64,000 nucleotides of DNA from Nocardia jiangxiensis NBRC 101359 (GCF_000308615.1 NZ_BAGB01000167.1:1-64000), one strand, 5' to 3'. Positions 9,701-17,928 are shown, counted from the stretch's first letter. Made by a program: numbers and translations. The notes: generated by a model not told the origin, from the sequence alone.

Positions 9701-9998
9701 AGGGACGTCCGCTCGCGGTGACACCCACCTGCAACACAGTCACGATGTTCGGATGCCCGGTCAGCCGGCCCATTGCCCGTTGTTCCCGAAAGAACCGCGC
9801 CTGATCGTCCTCGCCCAACTTCCCGGTCAGCACCTTCACCGCCACCGTCCGGTCCAACGCCACCTGCGTGCACCGATACACCACACCGAAACCGCCACGA
9901 CCGATCTCTTCGGCATCCTCGAACCCGGACGCACCCAAATCCACCGCGACGGGCATACTCACGTCCCGGCGGGTCCGCAGCGGATCATCATCGACCAT
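6714..9998 (-). CDS. pknK: PknK-like Ser/Thr kinase fused to a STAND-type ATPase and LuxR HTH (1094 aa)
   Basis: Single-chain signalling regulator. The kinase domain spans about residues 28-285: GRGGFGVVY at 33, AVKVL with Lys55, HRDVKPGN with Asp149, DFG at 167, and an APE-equivalent. After a short Pro-rich linker comes a nucleotide-binding domain with Walker A GIGGVGKT (363-370) and Walker-B-like VLLVVDN, then helical repeats. A LuxR-type HTH ends the protein (LTKRELQVADLVAQGLTNKQ, about 1030-1085). The N-terminus resembles mycobacterial PknK (xDPxxTRRD ... EEIGRGGFGVVYRC), which fixes the ATG at 9998. It stands alone between divergent or convergent neighbours. It probably phosphorylates partners and binds DNA; targets unknown. 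Confidence 0.9.
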   Translation of the reverse strand: MVDDDPLRTRRDVSMPVAVDLGASGFEDAEEIGRGGFGVVYRCTQVALDRTVAVKVLTGKLGEDDQARFFREQRAMGRLTGHPNIVTVLQVGVTASGRPYLVMPYHPLDSLDAWIRRQGAIPAETVLSVGVKIAGALESAHRLGIVHRDVKPGNILLTDYGEPALTDFGIARIAGGFETATGILTASPAFTAPEVLGGDAPTPAADVYGLGATLLCALTGHAAFERRSSEQVVAQFLRITSRSVPDLRESGIPDDLSAVVESAMNREPRKRPSAVEVGEALRQVQRHHGYRVDEMAVHGKAVAAPGPRDHTPPMRDHTPPRAAGNRASTGQLPLELTSFVGRRAETSEIKNLLSVSRLVTLAGIGGVGKTRLALRAASNARRDFADGVWVIELADVHDPALLVDVVAAGMGLRDDSAQPMLEVLLEFLRSRDVLLVVDNGEQVVEALANLVETLLSASPGLRILATSREPLGIAGEAVLRVSPLTVPSPDGEPTLRGLPKYDAVTLFADRAAAAVPGFEVTENNKTAVAAICSRLDGLPLAIELAAARMRTMSPEQILARLTDRYALLTRASRTAPQRQQTLRWCIDWSYQLCTPDEQRLWARLSVFAGGFELDAAEQVCGADPAPESMLDALSSLIDKSIVIREEPDDAVRFRMLETVRAYGREQLQQTGEFQDLCRRHLDWYQRLALDAEAGWISDRQRDWLARLEREQPNFREALEFSMSDGSAASAEAGLRIATALWMLWSFRGLFGEGRRWFDRALAHPTARSVPDRIRALYANTIMAAAQRDFQSAAALLKQGRTLAEQDRSPMNEALLDYAEGSLALFRDEPARAVSFFERAVEVFSSNRRGHLHIAALMLLGWAHALQGDARRALEYHEQVLSITEACGESLFRSSALWGLGIAVWQQGERSHAQQLLRESLRVNQRMRSPVVAALDLEALAWTVADGDGERAAVLMGAAESLLRSSSGVSTSFPELSHFRDGCEHAVRRALGDRRFDAAFQRGRVMEMNAAAAYALGEPPTAGPRSAELTLTKRELQVADLVAQGLTNKQIAAKLVISQRTAEGHVEHILVKLGFTSRAQIAVWIVDQAKQDQRT

Positions 9999-10212
9999 CA
10001 GCGGCAGGTAATCCACTCGGCATGTGCACGAACACAGGCAGCATGCGCTCACCTTTCGACAATGCCCAGCGTATCGCCGACGACGGCTGACGGCCGCTCC
10101 GCCGGACCGCACGTTCTCGGCGCCGAGCTAGCAATACCGACCGTGACGGGAAACCCGTCCGTGGCGAGGCTTCTTTCCAGCGGGGACGCCACGTTCGAGT
10201 CAGCGATCGGGC

Positions 10213-10329
10213 GTGACAGATCCGCCTCGGCAGGTTGCGCGAATACCGCCTCGCCTCGAATCCGAACTCTTCGAGGCCGCAGGTCAGCTCGGTCTGACCT
10301 CACTGCCACTCGAATGGGCCGAGCGCTGA
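10213..10329 (+). other. Orphan 38-codon reading frame, possible gene remnant
   Basis: The 9999-10371 spacer holds no full gene. One frame starting at a GTG (10213) encodes a short acidic/aliphatic peptide whose end reads FEAAGQLGLTSLPLEWAER and has good codon bias, resembling the C-terminus of a lost gene. No Shine-Dalgarno is seen and I recognise no family. The rest of the spacer shows nothing I can name. Confidence 0.25.
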
Positions 10330-10371
10330 TTCGACCACCTGCAGGGCATCCAGCCAGCGTGGTCGGGCGGT

Positions 10372-12138
10372 TCAGTGATGGTCGAGTAGTTCGACGGGGA
10401 CCTCGACGATGCGGGCGCGCAGATATTCGCTGACCGCCTTTCCGATGCTGTCGAGCCGGAGGTTGCTCGAGCCGCCGCGGCCCAGTAGTCCGGGCAGTAC
10501 GAAATGCACGGCGCGCAGATGCGGGAATTCGTGGCGAAGTACTGTCCCGGCGGCGGCCTCGGGCAGTAATTCGGTGAGGCGTTCGGTGCTCAGAAATGAT
10601 CGCAACCACGGCCAGGCCTGCGGATTATCGGTCCAGATCCCGACGTTGCTGTTGCCGCCCTTGTCACCGCTGCGCGCGAAGGCGATGCGCCCCAACGGTA
10701 CTCGCTCGGTCGGTCCCGGCTCGTAGGCACCGGGTTCCTCGTGGACGGGCTGGCCGGTGAACTGCTCGGTCTTCGCTGGAGGGGAGATGCTCTGCTGGTC
10801 GCCGTTGCCGAAGACGACTCGATGATGCAGCGCAGTTTGGGGGAGCAGGCCCGGCCAGTATTCGACGATCGGTTTCGGCCCGGTGGAGTCGCCGCCCATG
10901 TATCCGGGAACGCTGCTCAGGCCCAGCGCATTGAAGGATCGCTGGAGGTGGAACAGCGGCTCTCGGGTGGCCGCGGTGGCCGCGATCCGGACGCAGACGG
11001 TCGCGGCGTTCTGATCCTGCGGATCGGCGACGGGTTGTCCCAGACGCGACACGGCGAGGTCGTCGATTTCGGTGCCGGCGGTCAGGCTCTGGAGTTGGGC
11101 GACCAGGAGGTCGAATTTGGCGTCGATGTCCAGGCCGGTCAGGTAGGTGTTGATGGCGATCCGGTACCCGCCCGGGGTGAAGATCGACACCTTGGTGGTC
11201 GGCGGCGGGGGAGAACCCGCGACGGAGTGCACCCGCACCCGGTCCGGAGCGAGTTGCTCGAGTGCGACCGCATCGAGATGCACTGTGACATCGGGGTTCA
11301 GGTAACGGGGGCCCTGGATCTCGTAGACGAGTTGCGCGGTGACGGTGTCGACGGTGACCGCGCCCTCGTCGGTGCTGTGCTTGGTGATGACACTGCTTCC
11401 GTCACAGGCGATCTCGGCGATCGGGAAACCTGGAGTGAGAAATCGCGGCAGCGCGGTGAAGCCCGCGAAATTGCCGCCGACGGCCTGCGCACCGCACTCG
11501 ATGATATGGCCGGCCACCACCGCGCCGGCGAGTTCGTTCCACGAGTCGGGAGTCCAGTCGTGCCACCAGGCCGCGGGACCGAGGACGAGGGAGGCGTCGG
11601 TGACCCGGCCGCAGATGACGATATCCGCGCCGCCCGCGAGGGCCGCGGTGATACCCCAGCCGCCGAGATAGGCGTTGGCCGCCAACGGATTCTCGCCCTC
11701 CCCGGTGAATGGTTCGCCGGTGTCGAGATGTCCGAACGAGTGCCCGGCATCGCGAAGTTCGTCGAGACGGTCGAGCAGATCATCGCCGTCGATATGCGCG
11801 ACGGCGAGAGAAACTGCGGCAGTGTCGATTTCGGCGCGAACCGCGTCGGCCAACCCCTCCGGATCGAACGCGCCGGCGTTGACGACCACTTTGATTCCGC
11901 GTCCGGCGATCGTGCGCAGATGCGGGCGGAGCTGATCGAGGAAGTACTTGGCGAAGAAGCCGCCGAGGGCCTTGGGATCCGAGGTGAAGCCGGCGGAGAC
12001 GGCGGCCATCGTGATCTCGGCCAGATAGTCGCCGACGAGAACGTCGACCGGATCGCCGGCGAGTGCTTCGCTCAGGGCGGTGAAGCGGTCGCCGAGGTAG
12101 CCGGAGAAATTCGCGATGCGTACGGAGTTTTCGCTCAT
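10372..12138 (-). CDS. atuA: AtuA-family protein, DUF1446 (588 aa)
   Basis: Matches the acyclic terpene utilisation protein A family: IANFSGYLGDR at the start, VDVLVGDYLAE, then GGADIVICGRVTDASLVLGPAAWW, and a C-terminal domain with FARSGDKGGNSNVGI and a terminal ferredoxin-like segment (about 480-588). AtuA is needed for citronellol/geraniol catabolism in Pseudomonas, but its reaction is not established. No biotin-dependent geranyl-CoA carboxylase is present here, so it probably serves another branched or alicyclic substrate. ATG at 12138; the long upstream open frame is antisense noise. Last gene of the tesB-CaiB-atuA minus operon, 11 nt after the CoA-transferase. Confidence 0.88.
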   Translation of the reverse strand: MSENSVRIANFSGYLGDRFTALSEALAGDPVDVLVGDYLAEITMAAVSAGFTSDPKALGGFFAKYFLDQLRPHLRTIAGRGIKVVVNAGAFDPEGLADAVRAEIDTAAVSLAVAHIDGDDLLDRLDELRDAGHSFGHLDTGEPFTGEGENPLAANAYLGGWGITAALAGGADIVICGRVTDASLVLGPAAWWHDWTPDSWNELAGAVVAGHIIECGAQAVGGNFAGFTALPRFLTPGFPIAEIACDGSSVITKHSTDEGAVTVDTVTAQLVYEIQGPRYLNPDVTVHLDAVALEQLAPDRVRVHSVAGSPPPPTTKVSIFTPGGYRIAINTYLTGLDIDAKFDLLVAQLQSLTAGTEIDDLAVSRLGQPVADPQDQNAATVCVRIAATAATREPLFHLQRSFNALGLSSVPGYMGGDSTGPKPIVEYWPGLLPQTALHHRVVFGNGDQQSISPPAKTEQFTGQPVHEEPGAYEPGPTERVPLGRIAFARSGDKGGNSNVGIWTDNPQAWPWLRSFLSTERLTELLPEAAAGTVLRHEFPHLRAVHFVLPGLLGRGGSSNLRLDSIGKAVSEYLRARIVEVPVELLDHH

Positions 12139-12149
12139 ATCAATGACTT

Positions 12150-13652
12150 TCAGTTCGCGTGATTGCGTGGCAGCCACTCCGGTCGGCTCGATCCGCGGGG
12201 GACCAGAACTGTGCGGTAACGACCGGGTGTCCGCGACATCACCACCTGGTCGGTGACGCCCTGATACGGGCCCAGCGGCGTGTCGGCGGTGAAGGTTTGC
12301 GGCGGAAGGTACGCGTGGAGCTCGCCGACGCCCGCGGTGTGACGGGCGTAGTCCTTGTCGAAGATGCCGAGGCCGAGGACCCAGGCCGCGACCCGGGTGA
12401 GCGATACATGGACGCGGTAGCTGCCGCCGTGCCGAGCGCGGCGCATCAACGCCTCGGTGATGCCGGCGGCCAGCAGCCAGGACACGATGTAGTCGTTGAC
12501 CACACCGATCGGCGGCAGCGACGGTCTGCCGTCGGCGCCCTCGAGGTCCATCATCCCGCTGACGGCCCCGGCGACCTGATCGAATCCGATACGGTGCGCC
12601 CACGGGCCGCGCTCGCCGTGCAGGGATACCGTCGCGTGCACGATGCCGGGCCGTAGTTGTGCGGCCTCGGATCCGGACAGCCCGATCTTGTCGAGGTAGC
12701 CGGGGCGGCGGTTCGCGAAGAATACGTCGGCGTCATTCAGAAGTGACCGGATCCGCGCCGCGCCGTCCGCGGAGTAGGGGTCGACGGTCGACGAGCGCAT
12801 GCCGACGTTGGCGGTGCAATAGGTGGCGTCGTGCTCGATTTCGTTGGGGCGCCACAGATTCAGGACGTCCGCGCCGTGCAGAGCCAGAGCGCGTCCCGCC
12901 CCGGCGCCGGCGATGACGTGTCCCATCCCCAGTGCGCGAATACCCTGGAGTGGTTCGCGAACTCCCGTGGCGAACGGCTCGGGGGCACTGTCGCCGATCT
13001 TGGTGATCTCGATCAGCGGCATGGTCGCGAGTACGTCACGGTAGTGGGGTTCGTCGAGAAACTCCGTGGCGCTGCGGACCATGGGAATCACCACACCCGC
13101 CTCTTCGGCGGCGGCCTCGAGTTCGCTCGCCTGCCACCGCAGGACGGCCGCGGCTACCGCCGAGCGGTCGTCGGGGGTCCCGAGCAGCCGCTGCGCCGCG
13201 ACGTTCAATTTGGGGTAGAGATTGACCGGCATCATCCATCGGTCGTCGGCGGTCCGGTGGAAGGTGAGACTCAGGCCGTTGCCGGCGATCGCGCTCATTC
13301 CGGGGGCATATCCGCCGAGCAGTTCCCACTTCTTCTCGTACATCGGGCACAACCGTCGTGGAGCCGAGCGCAGATCGACGGTGATGTCCTGATCGCTTCC
13401 GCCTCGCGTCCGCCACAACTTCGCGACTGCCACCGATTTGGCCGCCAGCGCGATGGCCGCCGCACCGCCCAAACGCAGCGTGCTCGGCACGATCGGGTCG
13501 GCGCCGTGGAATGTCACCGAACCACCGGCGTCGCCGACGGACATCCCCAGCGGGCCGAGCACATCCGCGAGTGCCGCGACCGGATCGAACGCGTCGTCGG
13601 ACGCCGGGGCGGCGATGGCGGCCGCGAGCCGGGCGGTCAGTGGATCGGTCAC
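12150..13652 (-). CDS. CaiB/BaiF family III CoA-transferase (500 aa)
   Basis: Long family III CoA-transferase. The core starts near residue 235 (GIRALGMGHVIAGAGAGRAL ... GADVLNLWRP) and includes GERGPWAHRIGFDQVAGAVSG, where the GFD aspartate fits the catalytic Asp that forms the acyl intermediate in this family. The N-terminal 200 residues are a region seen in larger actinobacterial members. The GTG at 13652 is preceded by GAGGAG and lies 1 nt after the tesB stop, so the genes are translationally linked. It should move CoA between carboxylic acids or act as a racemase; substrate unknown. Confidence 0.9.
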   Translation of the reverse strand: MTDPLTARLAAAIAAPASDDAFDPVAALADVLGPLGMSVGDAGGSVTFHGADPIVPSTLRLGGAAAIALAAKSVAVAKLWRTRGGSDQDITVDLRSAPRRLCPMYEKKWELLGGYAPGMSAIAGNGLSLTFHRTADDRWMMPVNLYPKLNVAAQRLLGTPDDRSAVAAAVLRWQASELEAAAEEAGVVIPMVRSATEFLDEPHYRDVLATMPLIEITKIGDSAPEPFATGVREPLQGIRALGMGHVIAGAGAGRALALHGADVLNLWRPNEIEHDATYCTANVGMRSSTVDPYSADGAARIRSLLNDADVFFANRRPGYLDKIGLSGSEAAQLRPGIVHATVSLHGERGPWAHRIGFDQVAGAVSGMMDLEGADGRPSLPPIGVVNDYIVSWLLAAGITEALMRRARHGGSYRVHVSLTRVAAWVLGLGIFDKDYARHTAGVGELHAYLPPQTFTADTPLGPYQGVTDQVVMSRTPGRYRTVLVPRGSSRPEWLPRNHAN

Positions 13653-13653
13653 G

Positions 13654-14571
13654 TCAACTCCTCAGGCGAGAGGCAGCGAGTCGCAGTAGGCCCTCCTGCA
13701 TGGTGCTGGCCACCAGGACGCCGTTGCGGTCGTAGAGGTGGCCGCGCGCGAGTCCGCGGCCACCACCGGTCCACAGGCCTTCCTGTTCGTAGAGGTGCCA
13801 TTCGTCGGCGCGGAAATCCTCGTGCAGCCATACCGAGTGATCGAGGCTGGCCAGTTGCATACCGGGTTCGTCGATGGTGACGGCGTGCGGGGGGAGCGCG
13901 GAGGAGAGCAGGAACAGGTCCGAGGTGTAGGCGAAGCCCGCTGCCTGGGTCAGGGGGTCCTCGGCGAGCCGGGTGCTGGTGCGGACCCAGGCGCGCTGGC
14001 GTGGTGGACGGGATTCACCGCGTGCGTTGGCAATTCGCGGATACTCTTCCGGGAATCGGAAGTCGACTGCGATATTCGCGCGCAGGTGTGGCAGCCAGTC
14101 GGCTTCGGCCAGATAGTCCGGGTCTACCGAATCGTCGAATTCCGGAAGCTCTTCCGGTGCGGGTGCGGCGGTTTCCAGGGCCTGATGGGAGAACCCTCGC
14201 TCGGGCCGCTGGAAGGATGCGGTCAGCAGGAAGATGGTCACCCCGCCCTGTGTCGCCCGAACCGAGCGGGTCGTGAAACTTCCACCGTCCCTGACTCTTT
14301 CGACGTGGTAGAGCACGGGCTCGCGCGGGTTGCCGGGGTGGATGAAATGGCCGTGCAGCGAGTGTGCCCGGCGTTCCTGGGTGACGGTCCGGCCCGCGGC
14401 GATCAGCGCCTGGCCGACGGCCTGTCCGCCGTAGATGCGCAGGGCCGCGTCGTTGTAGGAGCGGCCGAGGTAGAGGTCGGCGTCGACCTGCTCGAGGTCG
14501 AGGATGCGCCCGAGCGGTGGGCGGGGACCGCGCGGCGGGTCGGCCACGCCGGCCTCGAGAGTGCTGGACAT
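13654..14571 (-). CDS. tesB: Acyl-CoA thioesterase II (305 aa)
   Basis: Double-hotdog thioesterase that releases free acids from acyl-CoA. Family stretches: LYLGRSYNDAALRIYGGQAVGQAL, HSLHGHFIHPGNP, DGGSFTTRSVRATQGG in the first hotdog; SLDHSVWLHEDFRADEWHLYEQEG and the closing RGHLYDRNGVLVASTMQEGLLR in the second. The length is normal. The ATG at 14571 has no Shine-Dalgarno. A TATACT box lies just 6 nt upstream, so a leaderless transcript is likely. It leads the operon with the CoA-transferase and atuA, and a palindrome sits just upstream. A decayed copy of its 3' part lies at 26453. Confidence 0.93.
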   Translation of the reverse strand: MSSTLEAGVADPPRGPRPPLGRILDLEQVDADLYLGRSYNDAALRIYGGQAVGQALIAAGRTVTQERRAHSLHGHFIHPGNPREPVLYHVERVRDGGSFTTRSVRATQGGVTIFLLTASFQRPERGFSHQALETAAPAPEELPEFDDSVDPDYLAEADWLPHLRANIAVDFRFPEEYPRIANARGESRPPRQRAWVRTSTRLAEDPLTQAAGFAYTSDLFLLSSALPPHAVTIDEPGMQLASLDHSVWLHEDFRADEWHLYEQEGLWTGGGRGLARGHLYDRNGVLVASTMQEGLLRLAASRLRS

Positions 14572-14581
14572 AGTTCTAGTA

Positions 14582-14596
14582 TATTACTAGGTAATA
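14582..14596. promoter_or_regulatory. Palindromic operator before tesB
   Basis: TATTAC-TAG-GTAATA has perfect 6-bp arms, 10-25 nt upstream of the tesB ATG and adjoining a TATACT -10-like box. ATTACTTTGTAATAC at 38833 matches ATTACTAGGTAATAC here at 13 of 15 positions. Form suggests a TetR-type repressor site. Confidence 0.6.
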
Positions 14597-14627
14597 CTTG
14601 TGGGCGAATCGGTGGCATTCTCGATGT

Positions 14628-14657
14628 GTGCCCCGGCATCGAATGATGCCGGGGCAC
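14628..14657 (-). terminator. Hairpin after the fused ACAD gene
   Basis: A perfect 13-bp stem (GTGCCCCGGCATC / GATGCCGGGGCAC) with loop GAAT lies 24 nt past the stop of the minus-strand ACAD. It separates that unit from tesB. No U-run follows, as is common in this group. Confidence 0.75.
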
Positions 14658-14680
14658 AGCCGATCTCGTGACAACCGCGC

Positions 14681-16822
14681 TCAGCGTGCGATCTGCTCGC
14701 GCGGCAGCCCGAGCAGCCGCTCGGCGATCACATTGCGGTTGATCTCCGACGTGCCGCCCGCGATGGTGTGCGCCCGGCCGAACAGATAGTCGCGGCCGAC
14801 CTCCGGGAGCTGGCCGGTCACCGCGGCCTCGCCGGCCAGGCGCATACCGGCCTCGGCCGTGTGCTGCAGGTGCTCGGCCGAGAGCATCTTCGTGACACTG
14901 CCCTCGGGACCGGGGGCCGCGCCCGTGACGGCCCGCGCGACATGCCGCAGGTTCAGCACCCGCAGTGCCTGTTCCGTGGCGAGCAGGCCCGCGACCTCGC
15001 GTACCGCGGCGGGGTTGTCGCCGCCGACGTGGACCAGATCGATCAGATCGAAGGGGGTGCGGCCGTGTGCCATGCCGCCGATGGAGACGCGTTCGTTGCC
15101 GAGGGTGGCGCGGGCGACGGTCCAGCCGTTGTTCACCTCGCCGACGACGTCGGCGTCCGGGACGAAGACGTCGTCGAAGAACACCTCGTTGAACACCGCG
15201 TCACCGGTGATCTCCCGCAGTGGCCGCACCTCGACGCCCGGTGCCTGCAGATCGATCACCATCGCGGTGATGCCCTTGTGCTTCGGCGCGTCCCGATCGG
15301 TCCGGATGGTCGCCAGACCGCGATTGCAGTTCTGCGCGTTCGAGGTCCACACCTTCTGCCCGGTCACCCGCCAGCCGCCCTCGACCCGCACGCCCCGCGT
15401 GCTCACTGCGGCCGCGTCCGACCCCGCACCGGGTTCGGAGAACAACTGGCACCAGACCAGTTCGCCGAGCAGACTCGCCCGGATCCACCGCTCGATCTGC
15501 TCGGGTGTGCCGTGCTGGCTCAGCGTCAGCGTGACCCAGGCGCCGATGCCCAGGTTGGGCAATGGCACGCCCGCGAACTCTTCGTCGATGACGAGCTGTT
15601 CGACCGGACCGGCCTCGCGGCCGAAAGGCTTGCGCCAGTGCGGCATCAGATAGCCGGAATCGACCAGCATCCGGCGGCGGCCGGATTCGGGCGCGGCGCT
15701 CAACTCGGCAACGAACGCGGCCGCCGCGGCGCGGAACTGCTCCGACTCCGGCGGCAGGTCGACGGCGTATTCGCGGCGCACCCCCGCGAGCGCGCTCGCG
15801 TACACCGCGTCCAAGGCGGCATCCACCGTGCCGAACAGTGCTCGAATGCTTTGCGCGCGGCGCAGATACAGGTGGCAGTCGTGCTCCCAGGTGAAGCCGA
15901 TCCCGCCGTGGATCTGCAGGCTCTTCTCCGCATTGCGCACGTACTCGTCGTAGGCGATCGCGCCCGCGACGTTCGCGGTCAGGGTGCCCTGGTCGCCGTG
16001 TACGCCCGCGCGCGCGGCGTCCCATGCGGTGGCCACCGCGAGTTCGGAACCGGCCAGCATATTGGCGAGGTGGTGTTTGATCGCCTGGAACGAGCCGATG
16101 GTACGGCCGAACTGCTCACGCACCTTCGCATAGCCGAGCGCGTGTTCGAGGGTGGCCCGCGCGCCCCCCGCGGCCTCGGCCGCACCCAGAATCCGGGCGG
16201 TGCGGGCGGCCGCGTCGGCGGCGCCGGGCAGCAGCGCCTCGGGGACGACCTCCCGCAGTGTCACGTTGCGGATGTGCAGCGTGGGGTCCAGCGCGTCCAC
16301 GGTGTGGGAGTCCACGCCGTCGGCGTCGGACCGGACCAGTGCGATGTCGTCTCCGACCCGCACCGCCAGCAGGTTTGCCGCGCCCGCGCCGACGATATGA
16401 CCGGCATCGCCACGCAACACACCGGAGTCGTCGGCGACGAGCGCACCGCGCAGGCCGAGTCCGGCGATCCGTGAGCCGTCCACGAAACCGGGCAGCAGTG
16501 CCCGCTTGGCGGCATCGGCACCGAATGCGGCCAGCAGCGATGAGGCGGCGACGGTCGTGATGAACGGCACGGGAGCGACCACCGCTCCGAGTTCCTCTGC
16601 GACGATTGCCAGTTCGGGCAGCCCGTAGTCGTCGCCACCGAATTCGGCCGGTAGGTGCAGCCCGAGCCAGCCCAGGTCAGCGAGCTGTTTCCACAGCGCC
16701 GAGGCGTCGGTTACCGGATCGTCGAGGAAGCGGCGCGCGAGGTCGTGCGCCTTCTGGTCGGTGAGGAAGGATCGGACGGCCTCGGAGATGGCGAGGTGGT
16801 CGTCCGTCAGTGCCAACGGCAT
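14681..16822 (-). CDS. Fused double acyl-CoA dehydrogenase (713 aa)
   Basis: Two ACAD modules in one chain, as in mycobacterial FadE34-type enzymes of about 710 residues. Module 1 (about 1-350) carries HGGIGFTWEHDCHLYLRR, whose Glu is the catalytic base expected of the beta-type half. Module 2 (about 365-713) has the FAD/substrate loop LFSEPGAGSD, KVWTSNAQ and ends with AGGTSEINRNVIAERLLGLP. It mimics in one polypeptide the alpha/beta heterotetramer used on bulky sterol-like side chains. ATG at 16822 follows AGGAG. It lies 28 nt after the SDR at 16851 and ends at a hairpin, so they form a two-gene operon. Confidence 0.93.
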   Translation of the reverse strand: MPLALTDDHLAISEAVRSFLTDQKAHDLARRFLDDPVTDASALWKQLADLGWLGLHLPAEFGGDDYGLPELAIVAEELGAVVAPVPFITTVAASSLLAAFGADAAKRALLPGFVDGSRIAGLGLRGALVADDSGVLRGDAGHIVGAGAANLLAVRVGDDIALVRSDADGVDSHTVDALDPTLHIRNVTLREVVPEALLPGAADAAARTARILGAAEAAGGARATLEHALGYAKVREQFGRTIGSFQAIKHHLANMLAGSELAVATAWDAARAGVHGDQGTLTANVAGAIAYDEYVRNAEKSLQIHGGIGFTWEHDCHLYLRRAQSIRALFGTVDAALDAVYASALAGVRREYAVDLPPESEQFRAAAAAFVAELSAAPESGRRRMLVDSGYLMPHWRKPFGREAGPVEQLVIDEEFAGVPLPNLGIGAWVTLTLSQHGTPEQIERWIRASLLGELVWCQLFSEPGAGSDAAAVSTRGVRVEGGWRVTGQKVWTSNAQNCNRGLATIRTDRDAPKHKGITAMVIDLQAPGVEVRPLREITGDAVFNEVFFDDVFVPDADVVGEVNNGWTVARATLGNERVSIGGMAHGRTPFDLIDLVHVGGDNPAAVREVAGLLATEQALRVLNLRHVARAVTGAAPGPEGSVTKMLSAEHLQHTAEAGMRLAGEAAVTGQLPEVGRDYLFGRAHTIAGGTSEINRNVIAERLLGLPREQIAR

Positions 16823-16850
16823 GGAAATCTCCTAGCTGGTGCGGGTGGGA

Positions 16851-17609
16851 TCAGCGGGGCGCGAACCGCTGGCCGGCGTCCAGTCGCAGGCACTGACCGT
16901 TGAGCATCTGATTGTCGACGATGGCGAGCGCGAGCTTCGCGTACTCTTCCGGGCGTCCCATCCGCTTCGGGAAGGCGGCGTCCTCCACCAGCGGCGCGAC
17001 CTGTTCGTCGGTGAAGGCGGCGGTGGCGCCGGTGGCGAACAGGCTTGGCGCGATGGCCAGCACCCGGATGCCGAGCGGGCCGAGATCCCGGGCCATCACC
17101 AGCGCCATCCCCGCGATGCCCGCCTTCGATGCGGTGTAGGCGACCTGACCGATCTGGCCTTCGAAGGCGGCGATCGAGGAGGTGTTGATGATGACGCCGC
17201 GCTCGGAGTCCTCGGGCTCGTTCTTGCTCATATGCGAAGCCTGCAGGCGGTTGAGGTTGAACGTGGAGACCAGGTTCAGGTCGACGACCTGACGGAACGT
17301 CTCGAGATCGTGTGGGCCGCTGCGGCCGAGAGTCTTCTTCGCGGTGCCGCCGCCCGCGGTGTTGACGGCGATGTGCAGGCTGCCCAGCTCGGCGATCGCC
17401 GCCGCGAGTGCGGTTTCGGCGCCCTCGAAATCGGTGATGTCGATGGCGTGGAAGATGCCGCCGATCTCGTCGGCGATCTTCTTGCCGTCACTGGCTTCCC
17501 GGTCGAGGATCGCGACCTTCGCGCCGGCCGCCGCAAGAGCCTGCGCGCTGGCCCTGCCCATCCCGGACGCGCCGCCGACGACGACCGCGTTCTTTCCCTT
17601 GATCTGCAT
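16851..17609 (-). CDS. SDR, 3-hydroxyacyl-CoA dehydrogenase type 2-like (252 aa)
   Basis: SDR of the HSD10/17beta-HSD10 style. Motifs: VVVGGASGMGRA for the cofactor site, the Asp of AILDRE for NAD preference, NTAGGG, IINTSSIAAFEGQIGQVAYTASK with the catalytic Ser, Tyr and Lys, and the C-terminal LNGQCLRLDAGQRF. HSD10 family members oxidise 3-hydroxyacyl-CoA, which fits the co-transcribed fused acyl-CoA dehydrogenase. The ATG at 17609 has AGGAAG upstream; the longer frame is rejected. Its promoter region (17697-17731) is duplicated at 26710. Confidence 0.9.
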   Translation of the reverse strand: MQIKGKNAVVVGGASGMGRASAQALAAAGAKVAILDREASDGKKIADEIGGIFHAIDITDFEGAETALAAAIAELGSLHIAVNTAGGGTAKKTLGRSGPHDLETFRQVVDLNLVSTFNLNRLQASHMSKNEPEDSERGVIINTSSIAAFEGQIGQVAYTASKAGIAGMALVMARDLGPLGIRVLAIAPSLFATGATAAFTDEQVAPLVEDAAFPKRMGRPEEYAKLALAIVDNQMLNGQCLRLDAGQRFAPR

Positions 17610-17696
17610 ATTTGCTTCCTGTCCACTGGGTGCGTCGGGCTCGAGTTGAGCTGTTCGACGGGTCGTTCCCACGACGCATCGAGGCGTGTCTTGCTT

Positions 17697-17731
17697 CGCT
17701 TACTTATAGTACTATCTTAACTATGTGACAG
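17697..17731. repeat. Promoter-region repeat, copy 1 of 2
   Basis: A 35-base block containing CTTATAGTACTATC and AACTATGTGACAG matches 26710-26744 at 34 of 35 positions, with weaker similarity continuing some 50 nt to the right. Here it lies 90 nt upstream of the minus-strand SDR and probably carries its promoter/operator. The rest of the 17610-17928 spacer holds only the hairpin at 17903. Confidence 0.8.
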
Positions 17732-17902
17732 GGCTGCCTGGGGACGGGTGAAATATCGACAGCGTTCACGCATGATGTGAGGCGCGGACAACCTGGATGA
17801 TGCTCACCAGGAACGGATCGAGGCCGAGACCGCGGTGCGGTGGGGCCGGTCGGTCAGAGGCCGCCGCAAAACCCTTGTGCCCAGCCCCGACTCGTAGAAA
17901 GT

Positions 17903-17922
17903 GCCCCGCCCGAGGGCGGGGC
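17903..17922 (-). terminator. GC hairpin after the thiolase-crotonase gene
   Basis: GCCCCGCC and GGCGGGGC pair around a short loop just 7 nt beyond the stop of the minus-strand fusion gene. In its transcript the stem is followed by ACTTTCT. It closes the 22749-17929 operon. Confidence 0.7.
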
Positions 17923-17928
17923 GTCTGA

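Noticed and set aside
12139..12603. 155-residue upstream extension of AtuA
   Set aside because: It overlaps the end of the CoA-transferase gene and is Arg/Pro/Gly-rich antisense-like sequence; the family start is at 12138.
10741..14646. Plus-strand open frames opposite atuA, the CoA-transferase and tesB
   Set aside because: All are shadows of well-supported minus-strand genes; no ribosome sites or family motifs.
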